In this document: positions 51,902-61,010 of the stretch, piece after piece
Layout of the letters: every line of letters starts with the position of its first letter
Numbering within the stretch: the first letter of the stretch is position 1
NCBI RefSeq assembly: GCF_022385335.1
Contig: NZ_CP092431.1
Coordinates: 4,774,001 to 4,838,000, forward strand
Direction of reading: 5' to 3'
Source: Streptomyces deccanensis
Lineage (GTDB): Bacteria; Actinomycetota; Actinomycetes; Streptomycetales; Streptomycetaceae
Length of the DNA stretch: 64,000 nucleotides
Position numbers and translations under genes: made by a program
Notes under the pieces: generated by a model
Told to the model about the DNA's origin: nothing
Database searches by the model: none
Seen by the model: the letters and a program-made list of their open reading frames with translations, nothing else

Positions 51902-54498
51902 CAGTAAAGGTCGAAGTGCTCAAGCTTCGCACCAGCGTACGAGCCGGTACTCTCGTTGGCCTTCACCATGACGTACTTGAGTTTGCGGCCCACAAGCGCT
52001 CGCAGGATGTCACCCGCGATGTCACCGTTGGTCACCGTCTCCCCGGCGCTGTTGCGCACCGGATTGCCGGCGCTGTCCAGCGCCGGCAGTTCCGATTTCT
52101 TCTGCATCTCGCTGATGATGGTCAGGACGTAGTCCTGCGTTCCCTGTTTGACCATCCAGCCCTTTGCGGCACCGGCACCCTTTCGCCACATCAGCCCGCT
52201 CTGCGGTGCTTTCGCCTCCACTATCAGCAGACTTCCGTCGTCGAGCCGGTAGAGCTGGTCGAACATGTTGGCGCCGTTGGAGGTCTTGGGCAGGTCGATC
52301 CACTGAGCGTCCGGATACTTGTTCGGGATGACGTGCCGCGCGGCCGCTTCTTCGCCCAGCGCCTCAGATATGGAGCTGTTGTTCGGACGGTCCGGCATCG
52401 CCTGCCGAAACGCTTCCTGCGCGTCGGCAAGAGCCTTGGCATTCGCCTTCGTGGGATGCGCCTCGTACGCCTTCTCGGCAGCCGTGAGGTCCTTGGACAG
52501 CTGACGGTTCCTCGCCGCGTCCTCAAGGTGGTCGATCTCATGGGCGGGGGCGGACCCCCAGTCGTACGTCCCGTCGTCCGCCCAGCTCCGCTCACCCGGT
52601 TTGGACGGAAGAGAGTCCTTCGCGATCCAGTTGCCGTGCTCGTCCTTGGCCAGGATGGGCAGCGGGTCGCCGTTCTCGTCGGTCGCCTTGGTGCTCCAAC
52701 GGTGGCCGTCCGAACGGTAGTACTTGTCGAACCAGGTCTTGTCGGGGTCGTTCGCCTTCCTGATCTGTTCCTCGACGATCTTCTTCGCCTCTTCCGGGGT
52801 CCGTTTCGGCGGCTGCTCTCCCTCGTCCGCGCCCCCGGCCCCGTCGTCAGCCGTATGCCCGGCCCCGGCGGCTTCATCGCCGGTCCGGCCCCCATCCCCA
52901 AGTGCGTCGTCACCGGTCCGCCCGAGATCGTCCAGGCCACCGCCACCCCGGCCGCCACCTGTGCCGCCCGTATCACCGCGGCCCACCGGTGGGTTCTCGC
53001 CGATACGGCCCCCGGAACCGCCGAGGCTGTCGCCCCCGCGGCCCCCCACCGCCGCGGTGTCCCCGGCCCGGGTGCCGGCACCGGCGCCCACCAGCTCATG
53101 CTCGCCGGCAGTTCTCGGTGCCCCGCCCTGCTGGCCCGCCCGCTGCTCCGCCGTCCGCTCGTGCCGGATGGCGTCCAGGGACTCCCGTACCGTCCCGTCC
53201 GCGTTGTGCATGACGAGGGTCTTGGTGTCGAGGTAGACGACCTCGCCCTCAGGGGTGCTCATGCGGACGGAGTTCTCGGGGGTGAGACCGGCCGGGAGGT
53301 CGTCCGCGATGTTCGGCACGTCGGCGATCTGGTAGGTGCCCTCGCCGAGCCTGATGTGCGTGCCGTTCGTGATCCCCCGCAGCCCGGCCATGACGTCACT
53401 GATCTTGACGGCGGTCCCGCCGATGCCCTTCGCGATGTACGTCATCGGGTCGACGATCCGGCCCGCCTTGCCCGCGAAGGAGATGGCCTTCGCGATCGCA
53501 CCGGCCTTGCCGGTCGCCGCGACCGCTCCGCCCGCGCCGCCCGTGAAGATGGTGGTCACGACGTTGAAGGTGACCGCTCCGGCCGCCCGGGAGGGGTTCT
53601 TGCCCCACTCGTCGTACGCGATGAGCGCCTTGCCGGTCTCCACGACGGCCGTACGGGAGTCACGCAGCCAGGACGGGAGCTTGTCGTCGGGGGCCAGCCA
53701 GTACGCGGCGCCGACCACGGGGACGGCCGTGATGACGATGCCCGTGGCGAGCTTGCCGAGACCGACCCAGGCCTGGCCCGCCGCGTCCCAGCCGTTGAAG
53801 CCGACCAGGGTGCCGAGGCCCTTGATCGTGCCCCACACGCCGTCCACGACGAAGCCGACCGTGAAGTCCCAGGCGTGTTCGTGGATGTAGTACCAGGGGT
53901 TGGACTCCTCGACCGGGTCGCCCCACGGCAGACCACCGGCGTTGTTCAGGTCCTCGCCCCGGTAGCCGTACATGTTCTCTTTGTTCGACCCGTCGCCCAC
54001 GACGAGCGGCTCCCCGCCGACCAGCGCGACGATCTTGTTGTAACAGGCCCGTTCGGCGGCCTGGAAGGCGGCCCAGGCCGCGTTCACCGCGTTGCGGCGG
54101 GCCGTGTTCTCGTCGATGAGGTCGCCGTCCGCCACCCAGTCGTCGTCGTCCGCGACGCGCCGTTCGAACGCCGCCGCCTCCGCGCGCAGCGAGTTGAGCC
54201 GGTCGACCAGGGGCCGGACCTCGGCCGCGTAGTCGAGCAGCGCCTTGGAGACCGTGCCCAGCTCGGTCTGCAGATCGTTGCCGGCCGCCGCGACCGGCGC
54301 GGTCGTCGCGAAGAGCTGGTCGGCCTCAGGGGCCTTGTAGAAAGGTTCCAGCTGTTTGAAGTTGGCATCGATCAGCAGACCCGCCGCACCGACCGCCATC
54401 CCGTCGAACGCGATGTCGCCGGCGTCCGTCTCCAGTTGCTCCAGATTCCCCGTGAACTCCGGTATCTCGGCCGAGACAACGGGCCTGTCCTCGCTCAC
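51901..54498 (-). CDS. Polymorphic toxin with REase-like C-terminus
   Basis: 865 residues, GTG start. Layout: helical secretion-type N-terminus (1 to about 160), hydrophobic middle (about 225-350; GIVITAVPVVGAAYWLAP, AGAVTFNVVTTIFTGGAGGA), a short beta module with HIRLGEGTYQIADVPNIA, a Gly/Asp-rich linker (about 455-575) and a C-terminal toxin tip. Tip motifs include the ExK pair E761-A-K763 (SLLIVEAKAP) with an upstream acid (RLDDG) and KGWMVKQGTQDY, as in restriction-endonuclease-fold toxins. Exported toxin for contact killing is the likely role, with Imm49 next to it. No WXG100 gene is adjacent. Confidence 0.85.
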   Translation of the reverse strand: MSEDRPVVSAEIPEFTGNLEQLETDAGDIAFDGMAVGAAGLLIDANFKQLEPFYKAPEADQLFATTAPVAAAGNDLQTELGTVSKALLDYAAEVRPLVDRLNSLRAEAAAFERRVADDDDWVADGDLIDENTARRNAVNAAWAAFQAAERACYNKIVALVGGEPLVVGDGSNKENMYGYRGEDLNNAGGLPWGDPVEESNPWYYIHEHAWDFTVGFVVDGVWGTIKGLGTLVGFNGWDAAGQAWVGLGKLATGIVITAVPVVGAAYWLAPDDKLPSWLRDSRTAVVETGKALIAYDEWGKNPSRAAGAVTFNVVTTIFTGGAGGAVAATGKAGAIAKAISFAGKAGRIVDPMTYIAKGIGGTAVKISDVMAGLRGITNGTHIRLGEGTYQIADVPNIADDLPAGLTPENSVRMSTPEGEVVYLDTKTLVMHNADGTVRESLDAIRHERTAEQRAGQQGGAPRTAGEHELVGAGAGTRAGDTAAVGGRGGDSLGGSGGRIGENPPVGRGDTGGTGGGRGGGGLDDLGRTGDDALGDGGRTGDEAAGAGHTADDGAGGADEGEQPPKRTPEEAKKIVEEQIRKANDPDKTWFDKYYRSDGHRWSTKATDENGDPLPILAKDEHGNWIAKDSLPSKPGERSWADDGTYDWGSAPAHEIDHLEDAARNRQLSKDLTAAEKAYEAHPTKANAKALADAQEAFRQAMPDRPNNSSISEALGEEAAARHVIPNKYPDAQWIDLPKTSNGANMFDQLYRLDDGSLLIVEAKAPQSGLMWRKGAGAAKGWMVKQGTQDYVLTIISEMQKKSELPALDSAGNPVRNSAGETVTNGDIAGDILRALVGRKLKYVMVKANESTGSYAGAKLEHFDLY

Positions 54499-55105
54499 GC
54501 CTACCCCCGTGGACGCCCTCGCAGATACGTTCCCTCAACTCGGCGCCCGGCCCGCACGTCTGACGCACCGACACAAGGACCCACACGGACACCCAGTCGA
54601 TCATTTGTACCAAAATTGCGATCGCGATCCCACGCACTTCTGGCCAAAGGTCGCCCCTCCGGGACATCCGGCCCCCACACACGACCCTTACGTCCACATC
54701 AGGCACACTCGAACCCACCGAGAATCAACGGCGGACCAGGGTCGACATCCCGTCAGAAGCGGGACGAGCCCGGCCCCCTGAGGCCACAGAAGTGCAATAA
54801 CGACGGAACCACACCACAGGTTCCGCTTGATCCTCATTGCCCGGCGTGACCTGCCGTGATACACAGAGTGACGATACGACCCTTCGTTTACCGTTCCGCG
54901 CCCCCCGTTAGGGTCCCGCACGGGTCGGCGGCAAGGGATCCGTACGAAACCCGCCAATCAATGACGCCAAGTCGACATACGGCAGCCTCATTGTCGGCGA
55001 GAATGGGCCCGACCTCTGCGCACCCGCGCGGAGGCGTGCGACGCGTACGCCGAGGCGCACACGTCGCACGACGCACGCAGACAACAGAACTACCCACTAG
55101 GGGCG
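54499..55105. other. Long divergent gap between toxin and secretion cluster
   Basis: 607 bp with no convincing gene and GC content lower than the neighbours. There is a GCGATCGC palindrome in TTGCGATCGCGATC near 54616-54629 and an A/T-rich spot (TTTGTACCAAAATTGCG). It probably holds the promoters of the toxin (minus) and the secretion-like cluster (plus). Confidence 0.45.
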
Positions 55106-55423
55106 GTGACTTACATGTTCGTAGCGGCCGACAAGGGCGACATCACCACCATCATCGGCGGAATCGCCCCCGACTGGGGGCCTTTCGGCGACCTGGGCAA
55201 CGAGGCACGCGTGATGATCGAGGTCGTGATGGCGGTCGCCATCCTCCTCTGCCTCGGCATCGCGATCTGGGGTGCGGCCAAACAGCGCATCGGCGCGACC
55301 GCCCTCCGCGACACCTTCAGCGCCGAACAGGGCAAGGGCCTCATCATCGCCGGCCTCACCGGCGTCTTCATCATCGGCTCCTTGGGCACGCTCTTCACCA
55401 TCGTGTACGGCATGGCCGTGTAG
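55106..55423 (+). CDS. VirB2/TrbC-like two-TM protein
   Basis: 105 residues. A short periplasm-like N-terminus (FVAADKGDITTIIGGIAPDW) is followed by two TM helices (about 37-59 and 79-103) with a basic loop AAKQRIGATALRDTF. This size and layout resemble pilin-like or integral VirB2/TrbC parts of secretion systems. The GTG start is used; an ATG three codons later is an option. First gene of the cluster, upstream of VirB8-like. Confidence 0.6.
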   Translation: MTYMFVAADKGDITTIIGGIAPDWGPFGDLGNEARVMIEVVMAVAILLCLGIAIWGAAKQRIGATALRDTFSAEQGKGLIIAGLTGVFIIGSLGTLFTIVYGMAV

Positions 55424-55626
55424 CGCGGCCGCCGGCACCCGCCCCGGCCGGGCCACCGGCCTCGCCCGGTCCCCCTCCCACCCCACCCGTCCGTCGTGCC
55501 CACCGGCTGAGGTTGCGTTTCCCTGATGTCGAGTCTCCACACCGCGCCCGCGCGGGAACCAGCGCGGCTACCGTCGTACTGCTACGCCTTTCGGTACGAC
55601 GTCGAAGTTGAAGGGGCGACCGCGGC

Positions 55627-56493
55627 ATGAGTCTCGGCGACGAGCACGGGTACCGCGAGTCCTCGCGCTCCGGGGACGACGGGGCGTACGGGGGGTACGC
55701 CGGCACCGGCCAGACCCGGACCCGCCTCCCCGACGGCGGCGGCGACCCCTACGGCGGCGCCCCCCGCCGCCCCCGCTCCTCCTCCAGAAGCCTCGTCACC
55801 ATCGTCGGCGTGGTCGTCCTCCTCATCGCCGCGATCGCCTTCGCGAACCGCGGCGGCGGTGGCTCCGACACGTCGGGAGACTCCACCACGGACAAGCCGG
55901 AGACTGCGCCTACGGCGGCTTCGGGGGAGCGCCCGGTCACCACGAAGACCGACGGCATCCCCTCCGGCTTCGCCCACGACCAGCAGGGCGCCGAATCGGC
56001 GGCAGCCAACTACTCCGTGGTGCTGGTCTCGGCCGACATCCTCAAGCCCGCGCGGCGCGGTGAGATCGTGCGGCAGGTCTTCGTGGCCGAGAAGGTGACC
56101 GACCTGGAGGACAAGCTCAACAAGGCCTACGACTCGAACTTCCTGGCCGACGTGGGCTTGGACGCGGATGGCAACGCCCCCTCCGGTAGCACCTACGTCT
56201 CACGCACCATGCCGGTCGGCACCAAGACCACCAGCTACTCGGACGACACGGCGACCGTCGAGGTCTGGTGCACCGGCGTGTTCGGCATGGCGTCGGAGGA
56301 GACGACCAGCCCCGTCACCAGCGACTGGTTCACCATGACCCTCCAGCTGCGCTGGGCCAACGGTGACTGGAAGGTCGACAGCTTCGCTCAGAAGGAAGGC
56401 CCCGCGCCGGTCAACGGTGACAACAAGGTGTCGACGGCTGACGAGATCTCGAAGGCCGTCGAGGAGTACGGAGGGTTCACTTATGCCCGGTAG
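55627..56493 (+). CDS. VirB8/TcpC-like membrane protein
   Basis: 288 residues. A cytoplasmic Gly/Arg-rich tail (1-52), one TM helix (about 55-73), a Ser/Thr linker and an NTF2-like outside domain (about 110-285; SAAANYSVVLVSADI, TATVEVWCTGVFGM, WFTMTLQLRWANGDWKVDSF). VirB8 and TcpC share this one-TM plus NTF2 layout and form the inner-membrane scaffold. The next gene starts 11 bp before its stop. Confidence 0.7.
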   Translation: MSLGDEHGYRESSRSGDDGAYGGYAGTGQTRTRLPDGGGDPYGGAPRRPRSSSRSLVTIVGVVVLLIAAIAFANRGGGGSDTSGDSTTDKPETAPTAASGERPVTTKTDGIPSGFAHDQQGAESAAANYSVVLVSADILKPARRGEIVRQVFVAEKVTDLEDKLNKAYDSNFLADVGLDADGNAPSGSTYVSRTMPVGTKTTSYSDDTATVEVWCTGVFGMASEETTSPVTSDWFTMTLQLRWANGDWKVDSFAQKEGPAPVNGDNKVSTADEISKAVEEYGGFTYAR

Positions 56494-57808
56494 GTCGCAC
56501 CACGTACTCAAGGTCACCGCGGTCCTCACTGCCGTTCAGACTGTGGCCGTTCTGCTGGCCACCAAGGCAGCCGCAGCACCCACACCTTCACCGTCGCCCT
56601 CTCCCTCGGACGACCGCTGTGACCTCATTGTCGGCCCCGCCAAGGACTACTGCGAACGAGGCGCCGGCGAGAAAGCCGACACCAGCACCCTCCCCAACGA
56701 CGTAACCACCACCCTCGACCCCCTCTCCTCCCTGGCCCAAGGCTGCGCCGACGCCGCCTCCTGGACCGTCGACAAGCTCTCCGAAGCCGTCAACGAGACC
56801 GCGAACGTCGACTTCACGAACATGACGTTCCTGAAGCACTACGCGGTCGTGTTCGCGGCCTCCGCCATCCTCACGCTCGTGCTGTGGCTCCTCGCGGTTA
56901 CCAAGCGAGCCGTCCGCGGCGTGCCGTTCACCACGGCGATCTCCGAAGCCGTGGGCTTCCTCTGGCTGACCGTGCTGGCGTCCGCCTTCACCCCGCTCAT
57001 CCTCTACACCATCGTCTCCGCCACCGACGGCGTCAGCGACATCATCGCCAAGACCACCGGCAACCAGACGGACACGTTCTTCGGCACGTTCTCCGAGGCC
57101 CTGAAGAAGGGCAACGACATCGGCGGCGGCCCCATCATGCTGATCCTGGTGTCGCTGGTCTCCATCGTCGCCGCCGGCGTGCTGTACCTGGAGCTGTACC
57201 TGAGGGCCGTCCTCCTCTACGTCGGCGCCCTCCTCGGCGTCGTCGTCTACGCCGGCCTCGTCGACAAGGACCTCTGGGGCCACGTCCGCCGCTGGGCGGG
57301 CATCATGATCGCGATCATCCTGGTCAAGCCCGTCATCGTCATCGTGCTCGGCCTCGCCGGCGCCCTGACCACCGAGGACGGCCCCGACTCCCTCGCCGCG
57401 GTCGTCTCCGGCCTCGCCATCATCCTGCTCGCCATCTTCGCCTCGGCGATGATCTACCGCTTCGTCCCGGGCTTCGGCGACGAGATCGCCAACTCCCGCA
57501 ACAACCGCATCATGCGCGGCGCGGAGGGCAAGGCCGCCGCCGTCATCAGCTCCCCCGCCACCCTCGTCGCCCAGGGCATCAAGACCCACAGCTCCCGGGC
57601 CGACAACAACGGCGGCGGAGGCGGAAGCAGCACCCCCCGCCCGTCCAACCCCGCATCCGGCGGCGTGGCCGCCCACAGCTCGCGCAGCGCGAGCGGAGGC
57701 GGCGGAACTGTCCCCTCCGCCGCACCCCCGCCCCGCACGAGCCCGGTCAACACCCCCCACGCCGGCAACACCCGCAACAGCAACCGCACGGGAGGTGAAG
57801 GGCGTTGA
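56483..57808 (+). CDS. VirB6/TrbL-like polytopic membrane protein
   Basis: 441 residues. A signal-like start (VTAVLTAVQTVAVLLATKAAAAP), then about six TM helices between 125 and 330 (YAVVFAASAILTLVLWLLAV, GPIMLILVSLVSIVAAGVLYL, VVIVLGLAGAL) and a disordered Ser/Gly/Pro tail (about 365-441). The central channel component of T4SS fits. ATG after GGAGGG, overlapping the VirB8-like stop. The TTG of the next gene overlaps its own stop. Confidence 0.7.
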   Translation: MPGRSHHVLKVTAVLTAVQTVAVLLATKAAAAPTPSPSPSPSDDRCDLIVGPAKDYCERGAGEKADTSTLPNDVTTTLDPLSSLAQGCADAASWTVDKLSEAVNETANVDFTNMTFLKHYAVVFAASAILTLVLWLLAVTKRAVRGVPFTTAISEAVGFLWLTVLASAFTPLILYTIVSATDGVSDIIAKTTGNQTDTFFGTFSEALKKGNDIGGGPIMLILVSLVSIVAAGVLYLELYLRAVLLYVGALLGVVVYAGLVDKDLWGHVRRWAGIMIAIILVKPVIVIVLGLAGALTTEDGPDSLAAVVSGLAIILLAIFASAMIYRFVPGFGDEIANSRNNRIMRGAEGKAAAVISSPATLVAQGIKTHSSRADNNGGGGGSSTPRPSNPASGGVAAHSSRSASGGGGTVPSAAPPPRTSPVNTPHAGNTRNSNRTGGEGR

Positions 57809-59364
57809 CGACCGATTCCCACCATCTGTCCCATCCGATCACGCCCCGCCGTACATATCTGATCGGCCGCGCCCGGCCGAACGCGATCATCGGCCGGAAC
57901 CGCGAGTCCGGCGAGATCGCGTTGATCATCGCGGGCGCGTTCCTCGGCATGATGTGCGGCCTCCTCGTCCCGGTGCTCGTCCCGCGCATCGCCCTGCTGA
58001 CCGGCTTCCCGCTGCTGGCGCTGGCCGCCGTGTACATCCCGTACAAGCGGCGGACCTTCTACAAGTGGTTCGAGATCAACCGCAGTTACAAGCGCAGCCT
58101 GCGCAAGGGCACGACGTACCGTTCCGCCAACATGGAGGCCGGCACCCGTCTCGACGGCCGTGAGGTCGAGGTCGGCCCCCCGCCCGGCATCGGCCGCATC
58201 ACCTGGCTCGCCGCGCCCTTCGGCCCCGACGAGATCGCCGTCCTGCTGCACGCCGACCGCCGGACCGTCACCGCCGCCATCGAGATCGAGGGCCCCGGCG
58301 TCGGCCTGCGCGACTCCGAGGACCAGGAAGCCCTCGTCGACCGCTTCGGCACCCTCCTCAAGCACGTGGCCAACGGCGACGGCTTCGTCACCCGCCTCCA
58401 GATGCTCGCCCGCACGCTCCCGGCCGACCCGGACGCCCACGCCAAGGACGTCGCCCAGCGCGGCGACGACCGCGCCCCCGGCTGGCTGCAGCAGTCGTAC
58501 GACCAGTTGCAGTCCATGGTCTCCACCAGCAGCGAGCAGCACCGCGCGTACCTCGTCGCCTGTATGCACTACAGCCGCGAACTGGCCGCCGAGGGCCACG
58601 CCATGGCCCGCGCCGCCCGCCCGCACGGCCGCAAGCTGGACAAGGACGCCGGCCTCGCCGTCGTCATGGCCCGCGAGCTGACGGATATCTGCTCGCGCCT
58701 CCAGGAGGCCGACATCCGCGTACGGCAGCCGCTCGGCCAGGGCCGCCTCGCCTCCCTCATCCACTCCATGTACGACCCGGACCACCCCATCGACCACATC
58801 CAGGCCATGACCAAGCGCAACGCCTGGCCGGCCGAACTGGACGCGATGGAGCCGGACTACCTCCAGGCCAAGACCCGCGAGTCCTCCACCCGCGCCCCCT
58901 GGTGCCACGCCACGGCCTGGGTGAAGGAGTGGCCGATGACCCCGGTCGGCGTCAACTTCCTGGCGCCCCTGCTGGTCCACACCCCGGACGTCATCCGCAC
59001 CGTCGCCGTCACGATGGACCTCGAACCCACCGAGGTCGCCATCGAACGCATGCTGACGGAGAAGACCAACGACGAGGCGGAGGCGTCCCGCGCCGCCAAG
59101 ATGAACCGCACCGTCGACCCGCGCGACGTGGCCTCCCACTCCCGCCTCGACCAGCGCGGCGAGGACCTCGCGAGCGGCGCCGCCGGCGTCAACCTCGTCG
59201 GCTACATCACCGTCTCCTCCCGCTCCCCGGAGGCCCTGGCGCGCGACAAGCGGACGATAAGGGCCTCGGCCGGCAAGTCGTACCTCAAGCTGGAGTGGTG
59301 CGACCGCGAGCACCACCGGGCCTTCGTCAACACGCTCCCGTTCGCCACCGGAATCCGAAGGTAG
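57805..59364 (+). CDS. SCO6880-family protein (PrgI/VirB3-like plus VirB4 N-part)
   Basis: 519 residues with a TTG start behind GGGAGGTGAAGG. Two TM helices near 36-80 follow an Arg-rich start (RRTYLIGRARPN). The rest is soluble (PPPGIGRITWLAAPFGPDEI, RDKRTIRASAGKSYLKLEW) and resembles the SCO6880 family, which stands ahead of VirB4-like ATPases. It seems to supply the N-terminal half of VirB4, with the ATPase encoded separately downstream. No P-loop in this protein. Confidence 0.8.
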   Translation: MTTDSHHLSHPITPRRTYLIGRARPNAIIGRNRESGEIALIIAGAFLGMMCGLLVPVLVPRIALLTGFPLLALAAVYIPYKRRTFYKWFEINRSYKRSLRKGTTYRSANMEAGTRLDGREVEVGPPPGIGRITWLAAPFGPDEIAVLLHADRRTVTAAIEIEGPGVGLRDSEDQEALVDRFGTLLKHVANGDGFVTRLQMLARTLPADPDAHAKDVAQRGDDRAPGWLQQSYDQLQSMVSTSSEQHRAYLVACMHYSRELAAEGHAMARAARPHGRKLDKDAGLAVVMARELTDICSRLQEADIRVRQPLGQGRLASLIHSMYDPDHPIDHIQAMTKRNAWPAELDAMEPDYLQAKTRESSTRAPWCHATAWVKEWPMTPVGVNFLAPLLVHTPDVIRTVAVTMDLEPTEVAIERMLTEKTNDEAEASRAAKMNRTVDPRDVASHSRLDQRGEDLASGAAGVNLVGYITVSSRSPEALARDKRTIRASAGKSYLKLEWCDREHHRAFVNTLPFATGIRR

Positions 59365-59418
59365 GGCCATCGCGATGCGGGACCATCCGATCCAACCGCA
59401 CCTGGAGGTGAAGCGCTG

Positions 59419-60852
59419 ATGAGGGACCCGATCTCCGCCCTCACCGACGCCTTCACGTCCTTCCTCTTCGGCAAGGTCGAGACGACCCGCCTCCCCGTCC
59501 GCACCTCCACCGGACAGGCCCAGGCGGTCTACCTCCCGACCGCCGCCCCCGGCCTCGGCGACTCCGGTGTGATCATCGGCCGCGAGGTCTACTCCGGGAA
59601 GGGCTACATCTACGACCCCTTCCAGCTCTACGGCCAGCAGCTCCCCGCCCCGCACTGGCTCGTCCTCGGCGAGTCCGGCAACGGCAAGTCGGCCCTGGAG
59701 AAGACGTACGTCCTGCGCCAGCTGCGCTTCCGCGACCGCCAGGTCGTCGTCCTCGACGCCCAGGGCGAGGACGGCGTCGGCGAGTGGAACCTCATCGCGG
59801 AGGAGCTGGGAATAACTCCCATCCGCCTCGACCCGACGGCCGCCCTCGACATGGGCATCCGCCTCAACCCCCTCGACCCCTCGATCACCACGACGGGCCA
59901 GCTCGCGCTGCTCCGCACGATCATCGAGGTCGCGATGGGCCACGGCCTGGACGAACGCTCTGGCTTCGCCCTCAAGGTCGCGCACGCCTACGTCAACGAG
60001 ACGATCGTCGAACGCCAGCCGGTCCTCACCGACATCGTCGAGCAACTCCGCCACCCCGAGCCGGAGTCCGCGGAGGCGATGAACGTCGCCATAGACGACG
60101 TACGGGCCTGGGGCCTGGACGTGGCGCTGGTCCTGGACCGCCTGGTCGACGGTGACCTGCGCGGCATGTTCGACGGCCCGACGACCGTGGGCATCGACCT
60201 CGACGCGCCGCTCATCGTCTTCGACCTGTCCCACATCGACCGCAACTCCATCGCCATGCCCATCCTCATGGCGATCGTCGGCGTCTGGCTGGAGCACACC
60301 TGGATCCGCCCCGACCGGAAGAAGCGCATCTTCCTGGTCGAGGAGGCCTGGCACATCATCAACAGCCCCTTCGTCGCCCAGCTCTTCCAGCGCCTGCTGA
60401 AGTTCGGCCGCCGGCTCGGTCTGTCCTTCGTCGCCGTCGTCCACCACCTGTCGGACGTCATCGACGGCGCCGCGGCCAAGGAGGCCGCGGCCATCCTGAA
60501 GATGGCGTCCACCAGGACGATCTACGCCCAGAAGGCGGACGAGGCCAGAGCGACGGGCCGGGTCCTCGGCCTGCCCCGCTGGGCGGTGGAGATCATCCCC
60601 ACCCTCACCCCGGGCATCGCCGTCTGGGACGTCAACGGCAATGTGCAGGTGGTCAAGCACCTCATCACCGAGACCGAACGCCCCCTCGTCTTCACCGACC
60701 GCGCGATGACCGAGTCCTCCGTCGACCACCTGCTGGACGACGACGCCCTGCGCGCCGCCGAGCTGGAGGCGGAGGAACGGGCAGCCGCGTTCGTCGAACA
60801 CCAACTGAGCGAGGTCGACGGCTACGGCTCCTCCGAGTCGACGGTGGCTTGA
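59419..60852 (+). CDS. VirB4-like secretion ATPase
   Basis: 477 residues. Walker A at GESGNGKS (84-91), Walker B at IFLVEEAW (304-311), plus a FASTRTIYAQK-like RecA motif (KMASTRTIYAQKADEARAT). It is the energy source and hub of T4SS-type systems. Compared with usual VirB4 (about 800 residues), the N-terminal domain is carried by the preceding gene. It lies 54 bp after it. It shows all catalytic residues, in contrast with the VirD4-like protein. Confidence 0.85.
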   Translation: MRDPISALTDAFTSFLFGKVETTRLPVRTSTGQAQAVYLPTAAPGLGDSGVIIGREVYSGKGYIYDPFQLYGQQLPAPHWLVLGESGNGKSALEKTYVLRQLRFRDRQVVVLDAQGEDGVGEWNLIAEELGITPIRLDPTAALDMGIRLNPLDPSITTTGQLALLRTIIEVAMGHGLDERSGFALKVAHAYVNETIVERQPVLTDIVEQLRHPEPESAEAMNVAIDDVRAWGLDVALVLDRLVDGDLRGMFDGPTTVGIDLDAPLIVFDLSHIDRNSIAMPILMAIVGVWLEHTWIRPDRKKRIFLVEEAWHIINSPFVAQLFQRLLKFGRRLGLSFVAVVHHLSDVIDGAAAKEAAAILKMASTRTIYAQKADEARATGRVLGLPRWAVEIIPTLTPGIAVWDVNGNVQVVKHLITETERPLVFTDRAMTESSVDHLLDDDALRAAELEAEERAAAFVEHQLSEVDGYGSSESTVA

Positions 60853-60864
60853 ACGGGACCATCG

Positions 60865-60906
60865 ATGAGCCGGAACGAGCAGGGGCAGGGCGGGAGAACG
60901 GCGTGA
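60865..60906 (+). CDS. 13-residue ORF in translation-coupling chain
   Basis: A minute frame MSRNEQGQGGRTA, whose stop overlaps a GTG (GTGA) of the next small frame. It may be a translational relay rather than a peptide gene. Confidence 0.3.
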   Translation: MSRNEQGQGGRTA

Positions 60907-61010
60907 ACGGCGGCGAAGGAAACGGCGTGTACGGCGGAGGAAGCGGCCTGAAAGGCGTGTACGGCGTGTACGGCGGCAGAGGAATCGGCGTGTACGGCGG
61001 CGAGCGGTGA
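60903..61010 (+). CDS. 35-residue Gly/Tyr/Val-rich peptide
   Basis: GTG start, product MNGGEGNGVYGGGSGLKGVY then GVYGGRGIGVYGGER. GGCGTGTACGGCGG-type units repeat in the DNA. Its stop overlaps the GTG of the VirD4-like gene by 4 bp. Either a real Gly-rich peptide or a coupling relay created by repeat expansion. Confidence 0.45.
   Translation: MNGGEGNGVYGGGSGLKGVYGVYGGRGIGVYGGER

Noticed and set aside
51916..54849. 977-codon open frame on the plus strand
   Set aside because: Opposite the polymorphic toxin gene. No domain is visible, and the minus frame has toxin and linker motifs with the Imm49 partner.
54499..55105. Possible WXG100 partner gene for the toxin
   Set aside because: I read the gap in both directions. 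Short frames have no W-X-G motif or helical pair.
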